Shown here piece after piece: positions 1-11,578 of a stretch of 64,000 nt of DNA. Origin of the DNA: Artocarpus heterophyllus (lineage: Eukaryota; Streptophyta; Magnoliopsida; Rosales; Moraceae). Under the pieces are notes generated by a model. The model was not told where the DNA came from. It saw only the letters and a list, made by a program, of their open reading frames with translations, and did not search any database. A program made the translations under genes and the position numbers. Position 1 is the stretch's first letter. Each line of letters starts with the position of its first letter. The stretch is from assembly GCA_025403435.1 (NCBI GenBank), contig CM046350.1:10093008-10157007 (forward strand), read 5' to 3'.

Positions 1-252
1 ATATATATATATATATATATGTTTAATTTAGTGTAAAGAGTCTGGTGAGGCAGAGAGATGATATTGTATATGTAGTACTTTGGTATAGATTTTATCTCTA
101 TATCTGTTTTGTAATGCTTATATTTTGTGGAATAAATTATATCTTTATGTTTTTAACAATTATTGTTGCTGTTGTTATGCTGCCAATTTTTACATAGATT
201 CAATCATGCTTTCTTGATGTAATTTAATTGTGTTGCATAATTAATATTAATA
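1..252. other. AT-rich intergenic sequence with (AT)n start
   Basis: The first 20 bases are a pure (AT)10 microsatellite. The rest is AT-rich and has no supported gene. Confidence 0.6.
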
Positions 253-688
253 ATACTAAAGTCATGCTCGTTTATTAAGTTGAGCTTCTGCTACATTATA
301 GACATAGACTGACACAGTAAATGCTTAGTTATTCTTGATTTATTGTAGACAGAGGATGGCATAATGTATTCTTAAACCATTTAATAAGTCGAGGTGCTGC
401 CGAAATTAACACAATAATTTATTCCATAAAAATATATTAATTTTGATTTGTTCTTATTTTTTCTATCTGAATACTAAAGTCATGCTCGTTTATTAAGTTG
501 AGCTTCTGCTACATTATAGACATAGACTGACACAGTAAATGCTTAGTTATTCTTGATTTATTGTAGACAGAGGATGGCATAATGTATTCTTAAACCATTT
601 AATAAGTCGAGGTGCTGCCGAAATTAACACAATAATTTATTCCATAAAAATATATTAATTTTGATTTGTTCTTATTTTTTCTATCTGA
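253..688. repeat. Perfect tandem duplication, 2 x 218 bp
   Basis: Bases 253-470 and 471-688 are identical by direct reading, including the run from the start ATACTAAAGTCATGCTCG to the end TTCTATCTGA. The unit has no convincing coding frame. Lack of any difference implies a very recent duplication or an assembly artefact. Confidence 0.95.
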
Positions 689-2500
689 AAATTATGTTAA
701 TTATAATTGAGTGACAACGGTTATAATTTTCATAATTAGTGTACTAAATCATTAGTGAGAGATGATTATTTTGTTAGTTTTCATAGGAAAACCCTTACTG
801 CATTATGACTTGCTATATTGTCACTCTTGGTTGACCTATATAATTAGTAAAATGTGCTTGCAATCAATGAGATAAGATATAATAAATCAAATGTTTTAGA
901 TAATTATTAATTACAGTTAAAATTTCATATCAGTTGCGAAACATACAGGGGATTCTCAAAGCTTTATCGTTTTAATTTTATGCTTTAAATTTTTAATTAA
1001 ATAAAACAAAAACCACAAAAATATTTATTTCATTTTACACTTTGATTTCAAAAACCGCTTACCTTTTTAAACGTTTATTTTTAACAATCTTTCGAGTTAC
1101 AAATTTTCACTTCTCTGTAGATACAACAACTTTTTTATACTACAAACGTCCGCCGTTTATTAAGAAGATAAACATTTGGGGTGTTACCACAACCAAAAGC
1201 CTTCTAAAATGTCTCTTCAGATTTGTTGAGGCCCGTTAATGTATTAACGTAATTCCCGTCGTTCTAAACTAACGTTTTTGTGTGGCCGAAGCTAAAAACC
1301 CGCTTCGTTCTTAACACTTAAATCTCAAGAATAAACTAATAACGTTGCCCTTATCGAGTCTTTGGGTATCTAAGCAATGGCTTGTATAATTTACTTTACA
1401 CGGTTCATCTTTTCCTTGAAGAATTTGAGCTAAAATGATAAGCTCAAGTCCGTTTTATCCATTTTCTCTGTTTTCATTAAAACAACTATTTTATACTTAA
1501 TGGGTTTTTAAACAATCTTACAACCATTTAAGCTGAATATTAAAATTACTTATTGCCCATAGCAGTGTCGATAAATTGATAATCAGTGAAAAATTCTGCT
1601 TTAATATTGGTTTTACGGTTTTGATTTGAAATACAAAAATTTTGATATTTTTGCCCCCCAAAATAAAAAATAATTATTCTACACCATTAAATCTAGTTTT
1701 TAACAAGGATTAGAACTTTATAAAGAACCAAAGTTAGATTCACCTCTTATAAAAGCGTTTTCTTCATTTTTCACTGTTTTTTAACAAAAAATCTTGTAAA
1801 ATTCATAACACAAAATCCGCTAGGGATTACAAAATTTGTCTTCATGAAACTCAATAGTTTTGACGAGATTTACAACTTTTGTGTTTTAAATTTTTTCAAA
1901 ATCCAACATCTTGGGGGTGTTTCAATCATTTTTCTGTATGGCCAGAGATAAAAACATGTTTTTGGCTTGATCTACTTAGAGATTTGGCGCATTTCTCCAT
2001 GACAATCGACTGTTTTGACATGATTTACAATTCTCATGTTTTGCTTAGAAACTGATTCGGACTTTAAGGGGGTTGTTTACTCAAATCCTTAAAAAATGAC
2101 CCTTTTTTACGTAGAATTTTACACTTAATTGCTCAACTGCTTCTCTTAGTGTAATATCCATTTCTTTTCTTTTAGCATATTATCAAACATTCAGAACATA
2201 ACAAAACAAAATCATGCCATGCAGCATATTACTCATGCCGTACAATACACCATTCATGCCATAGTCTAATGCTTAGTTAAATGCAACAAAACTAATTTAA
2301 TACAAACTTTGAACAAAGTTTATCGGTTAAACTTTTACCTTAACGTTCAAGGTGGTAAATCTCATTTCTTGTGCTGGGAAAAACCTATAAAAACTCCTTG
2401 ATAACAAGGTGAAAATAATATGTCATTATCTACAAAAACTCTTAGCTTTTACTAAAAACCCACTAACATAGTTTAGTCTGTTTTTTTTTTTTTAACCTTA
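689..2500. other. AT-rich non-coding DNA, possibly decayed LTR sequence
   Basis: No coding frame is convincing; a 65-codon frame at 1042-1239 has no recognisable content. Around 1858 and again around 2012 the motif TTTTGAC..GATTTACAA recurs with similar flanks, giving a diverged tandem repeat of about 154 bp. The style (TTTTGACGAGATTTACAAC, GGGGTGTT) resembles LTRs of plant Gypsy elements, so this may be an old LTR fragment, but no LTR pair or borders were found. Confidence 0.35.
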
Positions 2501-2505
2501 AATAG
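2501..2505. repeat. Target-site duplication, left copy (AATAG)
   Basis: AATAG directly precedes the left LTR and matches the five bases directly after the right LTR. This shows that the element inserted as one unit and that both ends are undisturbed. Confidence 0.93.
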
Positions 2506-4666
2506 TGTCACGCCCCGGAGTACGGGAGGTGACATGGCGGAATATTTAAGTTAATTAAAAGAGAATTCAATTAAAAAAACAATGGTTTAAGATTCAAATT
2601 AAAGAGAAATAAGGAGATTTTCACCACATTTTATAAAAGAATTTATAAATATTAAACAAATAATGATATTAAATAAAAATCGCGAGTAGGGGTTCCACAA
2701 CCCACAACTTGTGCACACACATGGTTCTGACAATATCATAAATACAATTACAGTCCAAGTACAAATAAAGTTGAGTCTTACATGCCTTGATTAAATAAAT
2801 ACAGAATATAGATAAATTCTCTTATTGCTCCTGAGTTCGGTCCGAAGAATCTTCTCCAAACCTAAATGGGAAACCACCTAGAGGGGAAAATTTAAAACAG
2901 ATAAAACGTGAGCGAAAGGCTCAGTAGGACTAGGTTTTATAAAAATAGTTTAACGCAAAGGAACACAGTATTATTAGAAGTTATTCAAAGGAAACTTAAA
3001 TAAATAAACAATTTGAGTAGAACCGTCCTGACACAGAACAGTCTACTCATCAAATCAAAACACCATTTTACTTTTACCTAGGCAAACCATGATATCACCA
3101 CCGTAGTGGCCTAGCTCGGTTTTGGGACCTGCCCCCAAGGTCGATCGCTACACGACCCGATCTCTGATATGGCATCATGCCTTAGTGTTTATTATCATTG
3201 TCATTCAAAACCCAATTACCGAGTGTTGTCAGTTACATTTATTATGGATTTCATTTCATAATCACGGTATATTAAAATTTAACCGATAAAACTATTTTCA
3301 AACAACCGTTGAAAACATTTTGATAGAAATCCCTTTTAAAGCCAAATCATTTCAAAACCAGGCTACCAAAGAAATAGGATAGAAGTCCTACCTCAATACT
3401 CGTGCCGGTACCCCACACCGTAATCCCGGTCCGCTATACGTTAGCTCCACGGAACCACGAACGATCCTAGATACCAACTAAGTCAATCAATATCTAGTTT
3501 GAGACATTCTATGTTACTAAACCATTTCATGATGTCCTAGTGTGCCATTTGTACCTTTAAAATCATCCTATAAGGTTGGGATTTAAATCAGGGTTCAAAA
3601 CAGTGAAAACGGGTAAAAATCACAAAATTTTCCATGCCTCGGTCGGCCTGCCGGACGCCCTGCTTCGGCCTGCCGAACTGCACAGTTCGGCCTGCCGGAC
3701 GCCTTGCTTCGGCCTGCCGAACATTTCCCCAGATTCGGCCTGCCGGTCGAAAGAACACCGGCCTGCCGATCATCACTCCGGCCTGCCGAACATGAACTTC
3801 GGCCTGTCGAACTGGGAAAACCCAGAAATTTCCAGCCATGGGTTTCGATTCCCCAAACCCAAATCTGGATTCCAACCTGTTTTTCTCAATTCCCAGGCAT
3901 GAAAAACAATTATAGTTGATAGAAAAACATTCTAAAACATGTTTGGACTCATTTAAACAAGATTTAGACTCAAAATCCTCAAAAATCCAAAAATGAGAAA
4001 AAGAGGAGAAAAATGAAAAATCTTGAATTCAATCCGTTTTTCTTCAATCTAAGCTTAGATTCTAGTTGTTCTAAGTTCATTTAACACAAATCCACGGTTT
4101 TCTAAGCTAAAACAAACCTAGATTTCAAAAATACACAAAATTGAAAATTTTGTAAAAAGTTTTGAAATTTTGAATCTAACCTCGAATCGAAGCTTCAATC
4201 CGCGTTCTCGGTTGCCGAATCACGTCCCCGAGCTTCCTCCTCGCTAACCCGAAGCTTGGATTCGAATGTGGTTTCAAAATTTGTGAAGAAATTAGAGAGT
4301 GAGAGGGGCTGCCGAGAGAGAGAGAGAAGAGAGAGAGAATGTCACGGGAGGGAATGAAAGGAGAGAGAGAGGAAGGAAATAAATAGAGAAAATCGGTGGG
4401 CGTTTTTACTATGCGAAAACCATGTGCCGCCCACGGTTTTGTAAAACGGAGTATTTTTTTTTTTAACATTTTACAAATTGTGGTGTTTTAAAACTCAAAA
4501 CATCATTTTTAAAACAAATAGAAAATCCTTCGAATTCATTAATTTAACAAAACTACCAAAATTCAAAAACCAACCAAACAATCTAATTAATGTTAAAACA
4601 TTAATTATGGCACACTAATTCATCATTTACATTACATTAACATTAAATAAATTTCGGGGCGTTACA
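2506..4666 (-). repeat. 3' LTR of the retrotransposon
   Basis: On the plus strand it reads TGTCACGCCCCGGAG to GGGGCGTTACA. It is collinear with 9413-11573 over its whole length and has the same size. It contains a (GA)-rich stretch near 4316-4340 and the palindromic GGCCTGCCGAAC array at 3641-3813. No solo-LTR or nested insertion is visible inside it. Confidence 0.95.
3641..3813. repeat. Array of eight near-palindromic GGCCTGCCGAA units in the 3' LTR
   Basis: About eight units of the form TTCGGCCTGCCGAA occur at 12-30 bp spacing. Each is TTCGGC, two bases, GCCGAA, so each can fold back on itself. The block is strongly GC-rich in an AT-rich LTR. Open frames of about 100 codons that cross it on both strands are by-products of the repeat, not genes. 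A matching array lies in the other LTR. Confidence 0.88.
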
Positions 4667-4680
4667 ACTCTCCACCCCTA
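4667..4680 (-). promoter_or_regulatory. Polypurine tract (plus-strand primer) of the retrotransposon
   Basis: On the minus strand the purine-rich run AGGGGTGGAGAGT lies directly upstream of the 3' LTR start TGTAACGCC. This is the normal place for the RNA primer used in second-strand synthesis of LTR retrotransposons. Confidence 0.85.
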
Positions 4681-4714
4681 AAAGAAATTTCGTCCTCGAA
4701 ATTTACAACTCACT

Positions 4715-7700
4715 TCAAAAACAAAACAAATGCGGATACAGCTCCCGCATACTCGACTCTAATTCCCAAGTGGCTTCATCAACCCCGTGATGCTGCCACA
4801 CGACCTTTACCAACGGTATCTCACGACGACGCAAGCTAATCACTTTCTGGTCGATAATCTGAATCGGCACTTCTTCGTACGTCGTATCCTCTTGAACCTG
4901 TACATCGCGAAACGAAACTATCTTACCCTGCTCAGGTGGACACTTCCTAAGCATCGACACATGAAACACATCGTGCACATGAGAAAGTTCAGGCGGAAGA
5001 TCAAGCCGATAAGCGACCACACCAACACGCTGAGTGATCTCGAACGGCCCAATATACCTCGGCGCAAGCTTCCCACTCACTCCGAACCGCATAGTTCCCT
5101 TACGAGGCGATACCCTCAAGAGAACAAAATCTCCAACTGCGAACTCTAAGGGTCTACGTCTTCTATCCGCGTAACTCTTCTGCCGACTCTGAGCTGCCCT
5201 CAATCAATTTTGAATTACCGCGACTTTATCGTTGCTATCACGAATCTCATCTGGCCCAAGAATAACTCTATCTTCCGGTTCGGCCCAACACACAGGTGAC
5301 CGACACGGTCGCCCATACAACGCCTCAAATGGTGCCATGCCGATACTCGCCTGGTAACTGTTGTTGTACGCGAACTCCGCCAAATGCAAACATTGCTTCC
5401 AATTCCCACCGAAGTCCAACGCACAAGCACGTAACATATCCTCGAGAACCTGAATAACCCGCTCAGATTGCCCATCAGTCTGAGGATGAAACACCGTACT
5501 GAAGTTCAAATATGCACCCAAAGCCTCCTGAAAACTCCTCCAGTACTTAGCATTAAACCTGGTGTCTCGATCAGAGGTGATGGACAAAGGAACTCCATGC
5601 AACCTCATAATGTTCTGCATATACAACTCCCCGAGAATCTTCCTGGAACACGTCGACCTAAACGGAATGAAATGCGCCGATTTCGTCAACCTGTCGACCA
5701 CAACCCAAATTGCATCGTGCCGCTGCTCCGTCCTCGGCAAACCTGTGAGAAAATCCATCGTCACATGTTTCCATTTCCATCCTGGAATAGGAAGCGGCTG
5801 AAGCTGACCTGCAGGCTTCTGGTGTTCAGCTTTCACCTGAAGACACGTCGAACACTTAGCCACGTACTCTCGAACATCTTTCTTCATGCCTCTCCACCAA
5901 TACTGCCTCTTCAAATCACAATACATCTTGGTGCTCCCCGGATGAATAGCAAACTGAGACCTATGAGCTTCGTCTAGAACGGCTTTCGTCACCTCGGCGA
6001 TAACTGGAACTGCAAGACGCTCCCGGAAGTACAACGATCCATCTGCATGCACGCTCCATTCTTCAAACTGCTCCCCGTTTTGAATCCGCGACCAAATCCC
6101 CTGCAAATGTCGATCCTGCCACTGACTTTGCTTCACCATCCGAACAAGAGCTGGAGTCGCTTCCACATGATATAACGAAACTCGATCACCGTCTTCATGA
6201 TACAGTAGCCGATACTCACTCACTGTCGCATCCCTGCTCCAGTCCTCAAAAATCAAACAAGCGAGAACCCCTGAAGACTTCCTGCTAAGCGCGTCCGCGA
6301 CCACATTAGCTTTCCCGGGATGATACTGCAACGCGAAATCATAATCCTCCATGTACTCTACCCATCTGCGCTGCCTCAGATTAAGATCCCTCTGAGTGAA
6401 CAAATACCTCAAACTCTTGTGATCGGAGAAGACCTGAAACGATGCTCCATACAAGTAACATCTCCAAATCTTCAGCGCATAGATCACTGCCGCAAACTCT
6501 AAATCGTGTGTAGGATAATTTCGCTCGTGAGGTCGTAGCTGCCTTGATCCATACACAACCACACGCCCATGCTGCATCAACACGCATCCAAGTCCGCGCC
6601 CTGAAGCATCCGCATAAACCTCATACGGCTCGTCACTGCTAGGAATAACTAATACTGGAGCTGAAGTTAACCGGTTCTTCAATTCCTGAAAAGCAGACTC
6701 ACAATCTTCATTCCACTCAAATCTGACATTCTTCTTGATCAATCTCGTCAACGGAGCTGCAATCTTCAAAAAATCCTTTACAAACTTCCTGTAATATCCA
6801 GCAAGACCTAAGAAGCTGCGAATCTTCGCTACATTCCTTGGTCGTTCCCACTTCAATATAGCTTCAATCTTGGATGGATCCACTAAGATACCATGCTCTA
6901 AGATAACATGACCCAGAAATTTGACCTCAGTCAACCAAAATTCACACTTTTCCCTCTTAGCATACAACTGGTGCTCCCGCAAGGTCTGAAGCACGATCCG
7001 AAGATGCTGCTCATGCTCCTCCCAAGTCTTAGAATACACAAGAATGTCATCGATGAACACGATCACAAACTGATCCAGATACGGCCTGAATATCCTGTTC
7101 ATCAAATCCATAAAAGCTGCTGGAGCATTCGTCAACCCAAATGACATAACCAGAAACTCAAAGTGCCCATACCGAGTCCTAAAAGCTGTCTTAGGAACAT
7201 CCTCTTCCTTGATCCTGAGCTGATGATAACCTGAACGCAAATCAATCTTCGAGAAGTATCGCGAACCTCCCAACTGATCAAATAGCTCATCAATCCTAGG
7301 CAAAGGATACTTGTTCTTCACCGTAACACGATTAAGCTGCCGATAATCCAGACATAACCTGAGAGTCCCATCGTGCTTCTTAGCGAACAAAACTGGTGCT
7401 CCCCACGGAGATGTACTATTCTGAATATACCCTTTATCAGCAAGCTCCTGAAGTTGCTTCCTCAATTCTTTCATCTCTACCGGCGCCATCCGATAAGGTG
7501 CCATAGAAATCGGTGATGTCCCTGAAAACAACTCGATACCAAACTCAATCTCCCGATGCGGTGGTAACCCTGATAACTCATCGGGGAAAACATCCTCGAA
7601 CTCATCAACCACCGGAATCGCTACACTACCCCTCGAAACATAGGGCTCGCAATCTAGATTGGCAAGAAAAGCAAAACAATCTAGATTCCTTCGCCCTCCT

Positions 7701-9307
7701 AGACATGACTTCATAAGACGCTCACTCATTAGCCAATCACCACCACCCTGGTAAGTGATTACCGTCCCCCTATCAAACACTAAGGTCACCTTTCTAAGTT
7801 GGCAGTCCATGACTGCACTATACCTGGACAACCAGTCCATCCCTAGAATTACATCATAGGAGCTCATGAGGAGTATAATCAAATCACTTTTCAAAATCTC
7901 ATCCCCAATCTTTACTTTACATGATTTACACATACAATTTACACACACCCGCCCCAAGGGAGAAGTTATAACTAGGGGTTCATTAAACTCTTCTACCTCT
8001 AATCCCAAGGCATGTACAAAAGAGCTCGAAATGAGAGAATGAGAGGCACCGGTATCAAATAAAACGTGAGCTAAGGATCTAGAAACCAAAACCATACCAT
8101 CGACAACCGCGTTACCAGTCTGAGAATCTGACCCTCCAGATGCCATTGCATGAACCTGCACTGGCGCCTTTCCTTTTCCTCTACCGACATTGCTGGGTCC
8201 TGGATTACTCGGTCGATGCTGCTGAGATGGAGACGACTGCACACTACCTGCACTCGGAGCTCTATACTGAGGAACACTGTGCTGAAAATGCTGCGGCTGC
8301 TGCCCCCGTGCCGGATATGAGAATTGCTGAGGAGAGTTTTGCAGATACTGCAACTGCGGGTACTGCGGAGGTGGAGGTAGGGTCTGAGGCTGAGGCTGAG
8401 ATGAACGACTGGCATCCTCCCCGGTCTGAGGTCCAAGACGAGCACTCCTGATCGGGCAATTCCTCTTGATGTGTCCGGGCTGCTGACAGAAATGACAATG
8501 AAAGCTGTAGGGATTGCTGCGCCCGCTGCCAGACGAACTGCTACTGCCACTGGTCGCATCGCCTTGCTTGCCTTTCCCCGGAGCTGGACGACTACTGGTG
8601 CTCTTCCTGCCACTCCTCTGCGGTCCTCCTAAAGCTTTGGCTCGATCCTCACAATACTGCACATAATCATTCTCCACGGAGATCACCGACGACACAAGCT
8701 CTCCGAAACTTCTAAGCCGTAGAGCAACCAACTGTCGCCGAATAGGAGCCTTGAGTCCTTCCTGGAACTTGATGCATTTCTCGCGCTCCGATGCCACCGT
8801 TGATGGAGCAAACCTGGCCAACTCATTAAACTTTGCCTCATACTCTCGGACTGAAAGATCACCCTGCTGCAATCTATAAAACTCAGCTGCCTTCTGATCT
8901 CTATACCCCTGCGGAAAATACCGATCATAGAACAGCTCCTCGAACTTGTCCCAACTGATATCACCACCGCGCTCCAGACGCTTAGTCTGTTTCCACCAAG
9001 TGTTGGCGCCACCCTCAAGCTTATACGCCGTGAATTCCACTCGATACTCCTCAGGCACACCAAGAGTATCCAGATGCTTCAAGATCGAATCCAACCAATA
9101 CTCTGCTAGCTGCGGATCCCCATTGCCATCAAAAGTCAGAATAGACGCCCGTTGAAATTCCTTAAAGAAAGCATGCCGACTACCAACACTAGAGTCTTCC
9201 GGTCTAGCCCTGGCTGCCATCTGCCGAAAAGCCGCAAACATAGACCTCATCAGGCCCTCATCATTTCTGAACTCGGCGTCAGCTGTCGAACGACGTCTAG
9301 GTGCCAT
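4715..9307 (-). pseudogene. Retrotransposon gag-pol polyprotein, interrupted by one in-frame stop
   Basis: The frame opens at 9307 and runs 1367 codons to a TGA at 5204-5206; the same frame then stays open for 162 more codons to a stop at 4715. Approximate residues are: Gag 45-230; CCHC zinc knuckle [14 protein letters not shown] about 272-286; aspartic protease DTGAS about 417; reverse transcriptase about 600-770 with FIDD as the catalytic box; RNase H about 895-1010 (YADAS); integrase HHCC zinc finger about 1120-1155 and D, D, E core about 1183-1285. The piece after the stop carries the GPF motif (YIGPFEITQ) and a chromodomain-like end (EATWELE, YPHLF). The stop falls after the integrase core, so the interrupted product would lack only the C-terminal tail thought to guide insertion into chromatin. 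Antisense frames inside it are shadows. Confidence 0.93.
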
Positions 9308-9397
9308 TCTCTCACTTCTGAAAACAAAATTTGGACTGTCAGAGGTATTTCATTGTCAAACCTATGTGTGCACAATTCCCAAGGTTCATAACCTTGA

Positions 9398-9409
9398 GCT
9401 CTGATACCA
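9398..9409 (-). promoter_or_regulatory. Primer-binding site for initiator methionine tRNA
   Basis: Read on the minus strand, TGGTATCAGAGC lies three bases inside the 5' LTR end. This matches the usual plant PBS complementary to the 3' end of initiator tRNA-Met, where reverse transcription begins. Confidence 0.92.
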
Positions 9410-9412
9410 TTC

Positions 9413-11573
9413 TGTCACGCCCCGGAGTACGGGAGGTGACGTGGCAGAATATTTAAGTTAATTAAAAGAGAATTTAATTAAAAAAATAATGGTTTAAGAT
9501 TCAAATTAAAGAGAAATAAGGAGATTTCCACCACATTTTATAAAAGAATTTATAAATATTAAACAAATAATGATATTAAATAAAAATCGCGAATATGGGT
9601 TCCACAACCCACAACTTGTGCACACACATGGTACTGACAATATCATAAATACAATTACAGTCCAAGTACAAATAAAGCTGAGTCTTACATGCCTTGATTA
9701 AATAGATACAGAATATAGATAAATTCTCCTATTGCTCCTGAGTTCGGTCCGAAGAGTCTTCTCCAAACCTAAATGGGAAACCACCTAGAGGGGGAAATTT
9801 AAAACAGATAAAACGTGAGCGAAAGGCTCAGTAGGACTAGGTTTTATAAAAATAGTTTAACGCAAAGGAACACAGTATTATTAGAAGTTATTCAAAGGAA
9901 ACTTAAATAAATAAACAATTTGAGTAGAACCGTCCTGACACAGAACAGTCTACTCGTCAAATCAAAACACCATTTTACTTTTACCTAGGCAAACCATGAT
10001 ATCACCACCGTAGTGGCCCAGCTGGGTTTCGGGACCTGCCCCCAAGGTCGATCGCTACACGACCCGATCTCTGATATGGCATCATGCCTTAGTGTTTATT
10101 ATCATTGTCATTCAAAACCCAATTACCGAGTGTTGTCAGTTACATTTATTATGGATTTCATTTCATAATCACGGTATATTAAAATATAACCGATAAAACC
10201 ATTTTCAAACAACCGTTGAAAACATTTTGATAGAAATCCCTTTTAAAGCCAAATCATTTCAAAACCAGGCTACCAAAGAAATAGGATAGAAGTCCTACCT
10301 CAATACTCGTGCCGATACCCCACACCGTAATCCCGGTCCGCTATACGTTAGCTCCACGGAACCACGAACGATCCTAGATACCAACTAAGTCAATCAATAT
10401 CTAGTTTGAGACATTCTATGTTACTAAACCATTTCATGATGTCCTAGTGTGCCATTTGTACCTTTAAAATCATCCTATAAGGTTGGGATTTAAATCAGGG
10501 TTCAAAACAGTGAAAACGGGTAAAAATCACAAAATTTTCCATGCCTCGGTCGGCCTGCCGGACGCCCTGCTTCGGCCTGCCGAACTGCACAGTTCGGCCT
10601 GCCGGAAGCAAGGTTCGGCCTGCCGAACATTTCCCCAGATTCGGCCTGCCGGTCGGAAGAACACCGGCCTGCCGATCATCACTCCGGCCTGCCGAACATG
10701 AACTTCGGCCTGCCGAACTGGGAAAACCCAGAAATTTCCAGCCACGGGTTTCGATTCCCCAAAACCCAAATCTGGATTCCAACCTGTTTTTCTCAATTCC
10801 CAGGCATGAAAAACAATTATAGTTGATAGAAAAACATACTAAAACATGTTTGGACTCATTTAAACAAGATTTAGACTCAAAATCCTCAAAAATCCGAAAA
10901 TGAGAAAAAGAGGAGAAAAATGAAAAATCTTGAATTCAATCCGTTTTTCTTCAATCTAGGCTTAGATTCTAGTTGTTCTAAGTTCATTTAACACAAATCC
11001 ACGGTTTTCTAAGCTAAAACAAACCTAGATTTCAAAAATACACAAAATTGAAAATTTTGTAAAAAGTTTTGAAATTTCGAATCTAACCTCGAATCGAAGC
11101 TTCAATCCGCGTTCTCGGTTGCCGAATCACGTCCCCGAGCTTCCTCCTCGCTAACCCGAAGCTTGGATTCGAATGTGGTTTCAAAATTTGTGAAGAAATT
11201 AGAGAGTGAGAGGGGCTGCCGAGAGAGAGAGAGAAGAGAGAGAGAATGTCACGGGAGGGAATGAGAGGAGAGAGAGAGGAAGGAAATAAATAGAGAAAAT
11301 CGGTGGACGGTTTTACTGTGCGAAAACCATGTGCCGCCCACGGTTTTATAAAACGGAGTATTTTTTTTTTTAACATTTTACAAATTGTGGTGTTTTAAAA
11401 CTCAAAACATCATTTTTAAAACAAATAGAAAATCCTTCGAATTCATTAATTTAACAAAACTACCAAAATTCAAAAACCAACCAAACAATCTAATTAATGT
11501 TAAAACGTTAATTATGGCACACTAATTCATCATTTATATTACATTAACATTAAATAAATTTCGGGGCGTTACA
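9413..11573 (-). repeat. 5' LTR of the retrotransposon
   Basis: It is collinear with 2506-4666 and the same length, with mostly transition differences. It carries the element's promoter by position, although no TATA box was chosen with confidence. Its palindromic array is at 10549-10718. Confidence 0.95.
10549..10718. repeat. Array of near-palindromic GGCCTGCCGAA units in the 5' LTR
   Basis: This is the counterpart of the array at 3641-3813, again with about eight units. One spacer (10605-10613) reads as the reverse complement of the matching spacer at 3699-3709, less two bases. Open frames through it are not genes. Confidence 0.88.
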
Positions 11574-11578
11574 AATAG
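11574..11578. repeat. Target-site duplication, right copy (AATAG)
   Basis: AATAG directly follows the terminal ACA of the right LTR and matches 2501-2505 exactly. Confidence 0.93.

Larger units (their letters stand above)
2501..11578 (-). mobile_element. Complete Ty3/Gypsy chromovirus-type LTR retrotransposon (Tekay/Del-like)
   Basis: The element has two 2161-bp LTRs (2506-4666 and 9413-11573) bounded by a perfect 5-bp target-site duplication, AATAG at 2501-2505 and 11574-11578. Transcription runs on the minus strand, so the 5' LTR is the right-hand one. Internal parts in order are a primer-binding site, a single gag-pol frame (gag, protease, reverse transcriptase, RNase H, integrase), a C-terminal GPF/chromodomain-like part and a polypurine tract. 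The LTR ends pair as TGTAACGCCCCG and CGGGGCGTGACA. The pol order with integrase last defines Gypsy, and the C-terminal chromodomain-like segment indicates a chromovirus. The Tekay/Del assignment is inference from length and layout. By eye the LTRs differ at roughly 35 positions (about 1.6 percent), so the insertion is recent. One in-frame stop breaks the polyprotein. Confidence 0.95.

Noticed and set aside
3641..3813. CRISPR-like repeat array
   Set aside because: Units are too short and palindromic with uneven spacers, and lie in a plant retrotransposon LTR.
3576..3919. Open frames of 70-108 codons on both strands through the GGCCTGCCGAAC array (also at 10483-10822)
   Set aside because: They exist only because the repeat lacks stops; they lie in the LTRs and encode repeated Arg-Pro-Ala-rich text with no domain.
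5468..9391. Plus-strand frames inside the gag-pol region
   Set aside because: They are antisense shadows of a clear polyprotein.
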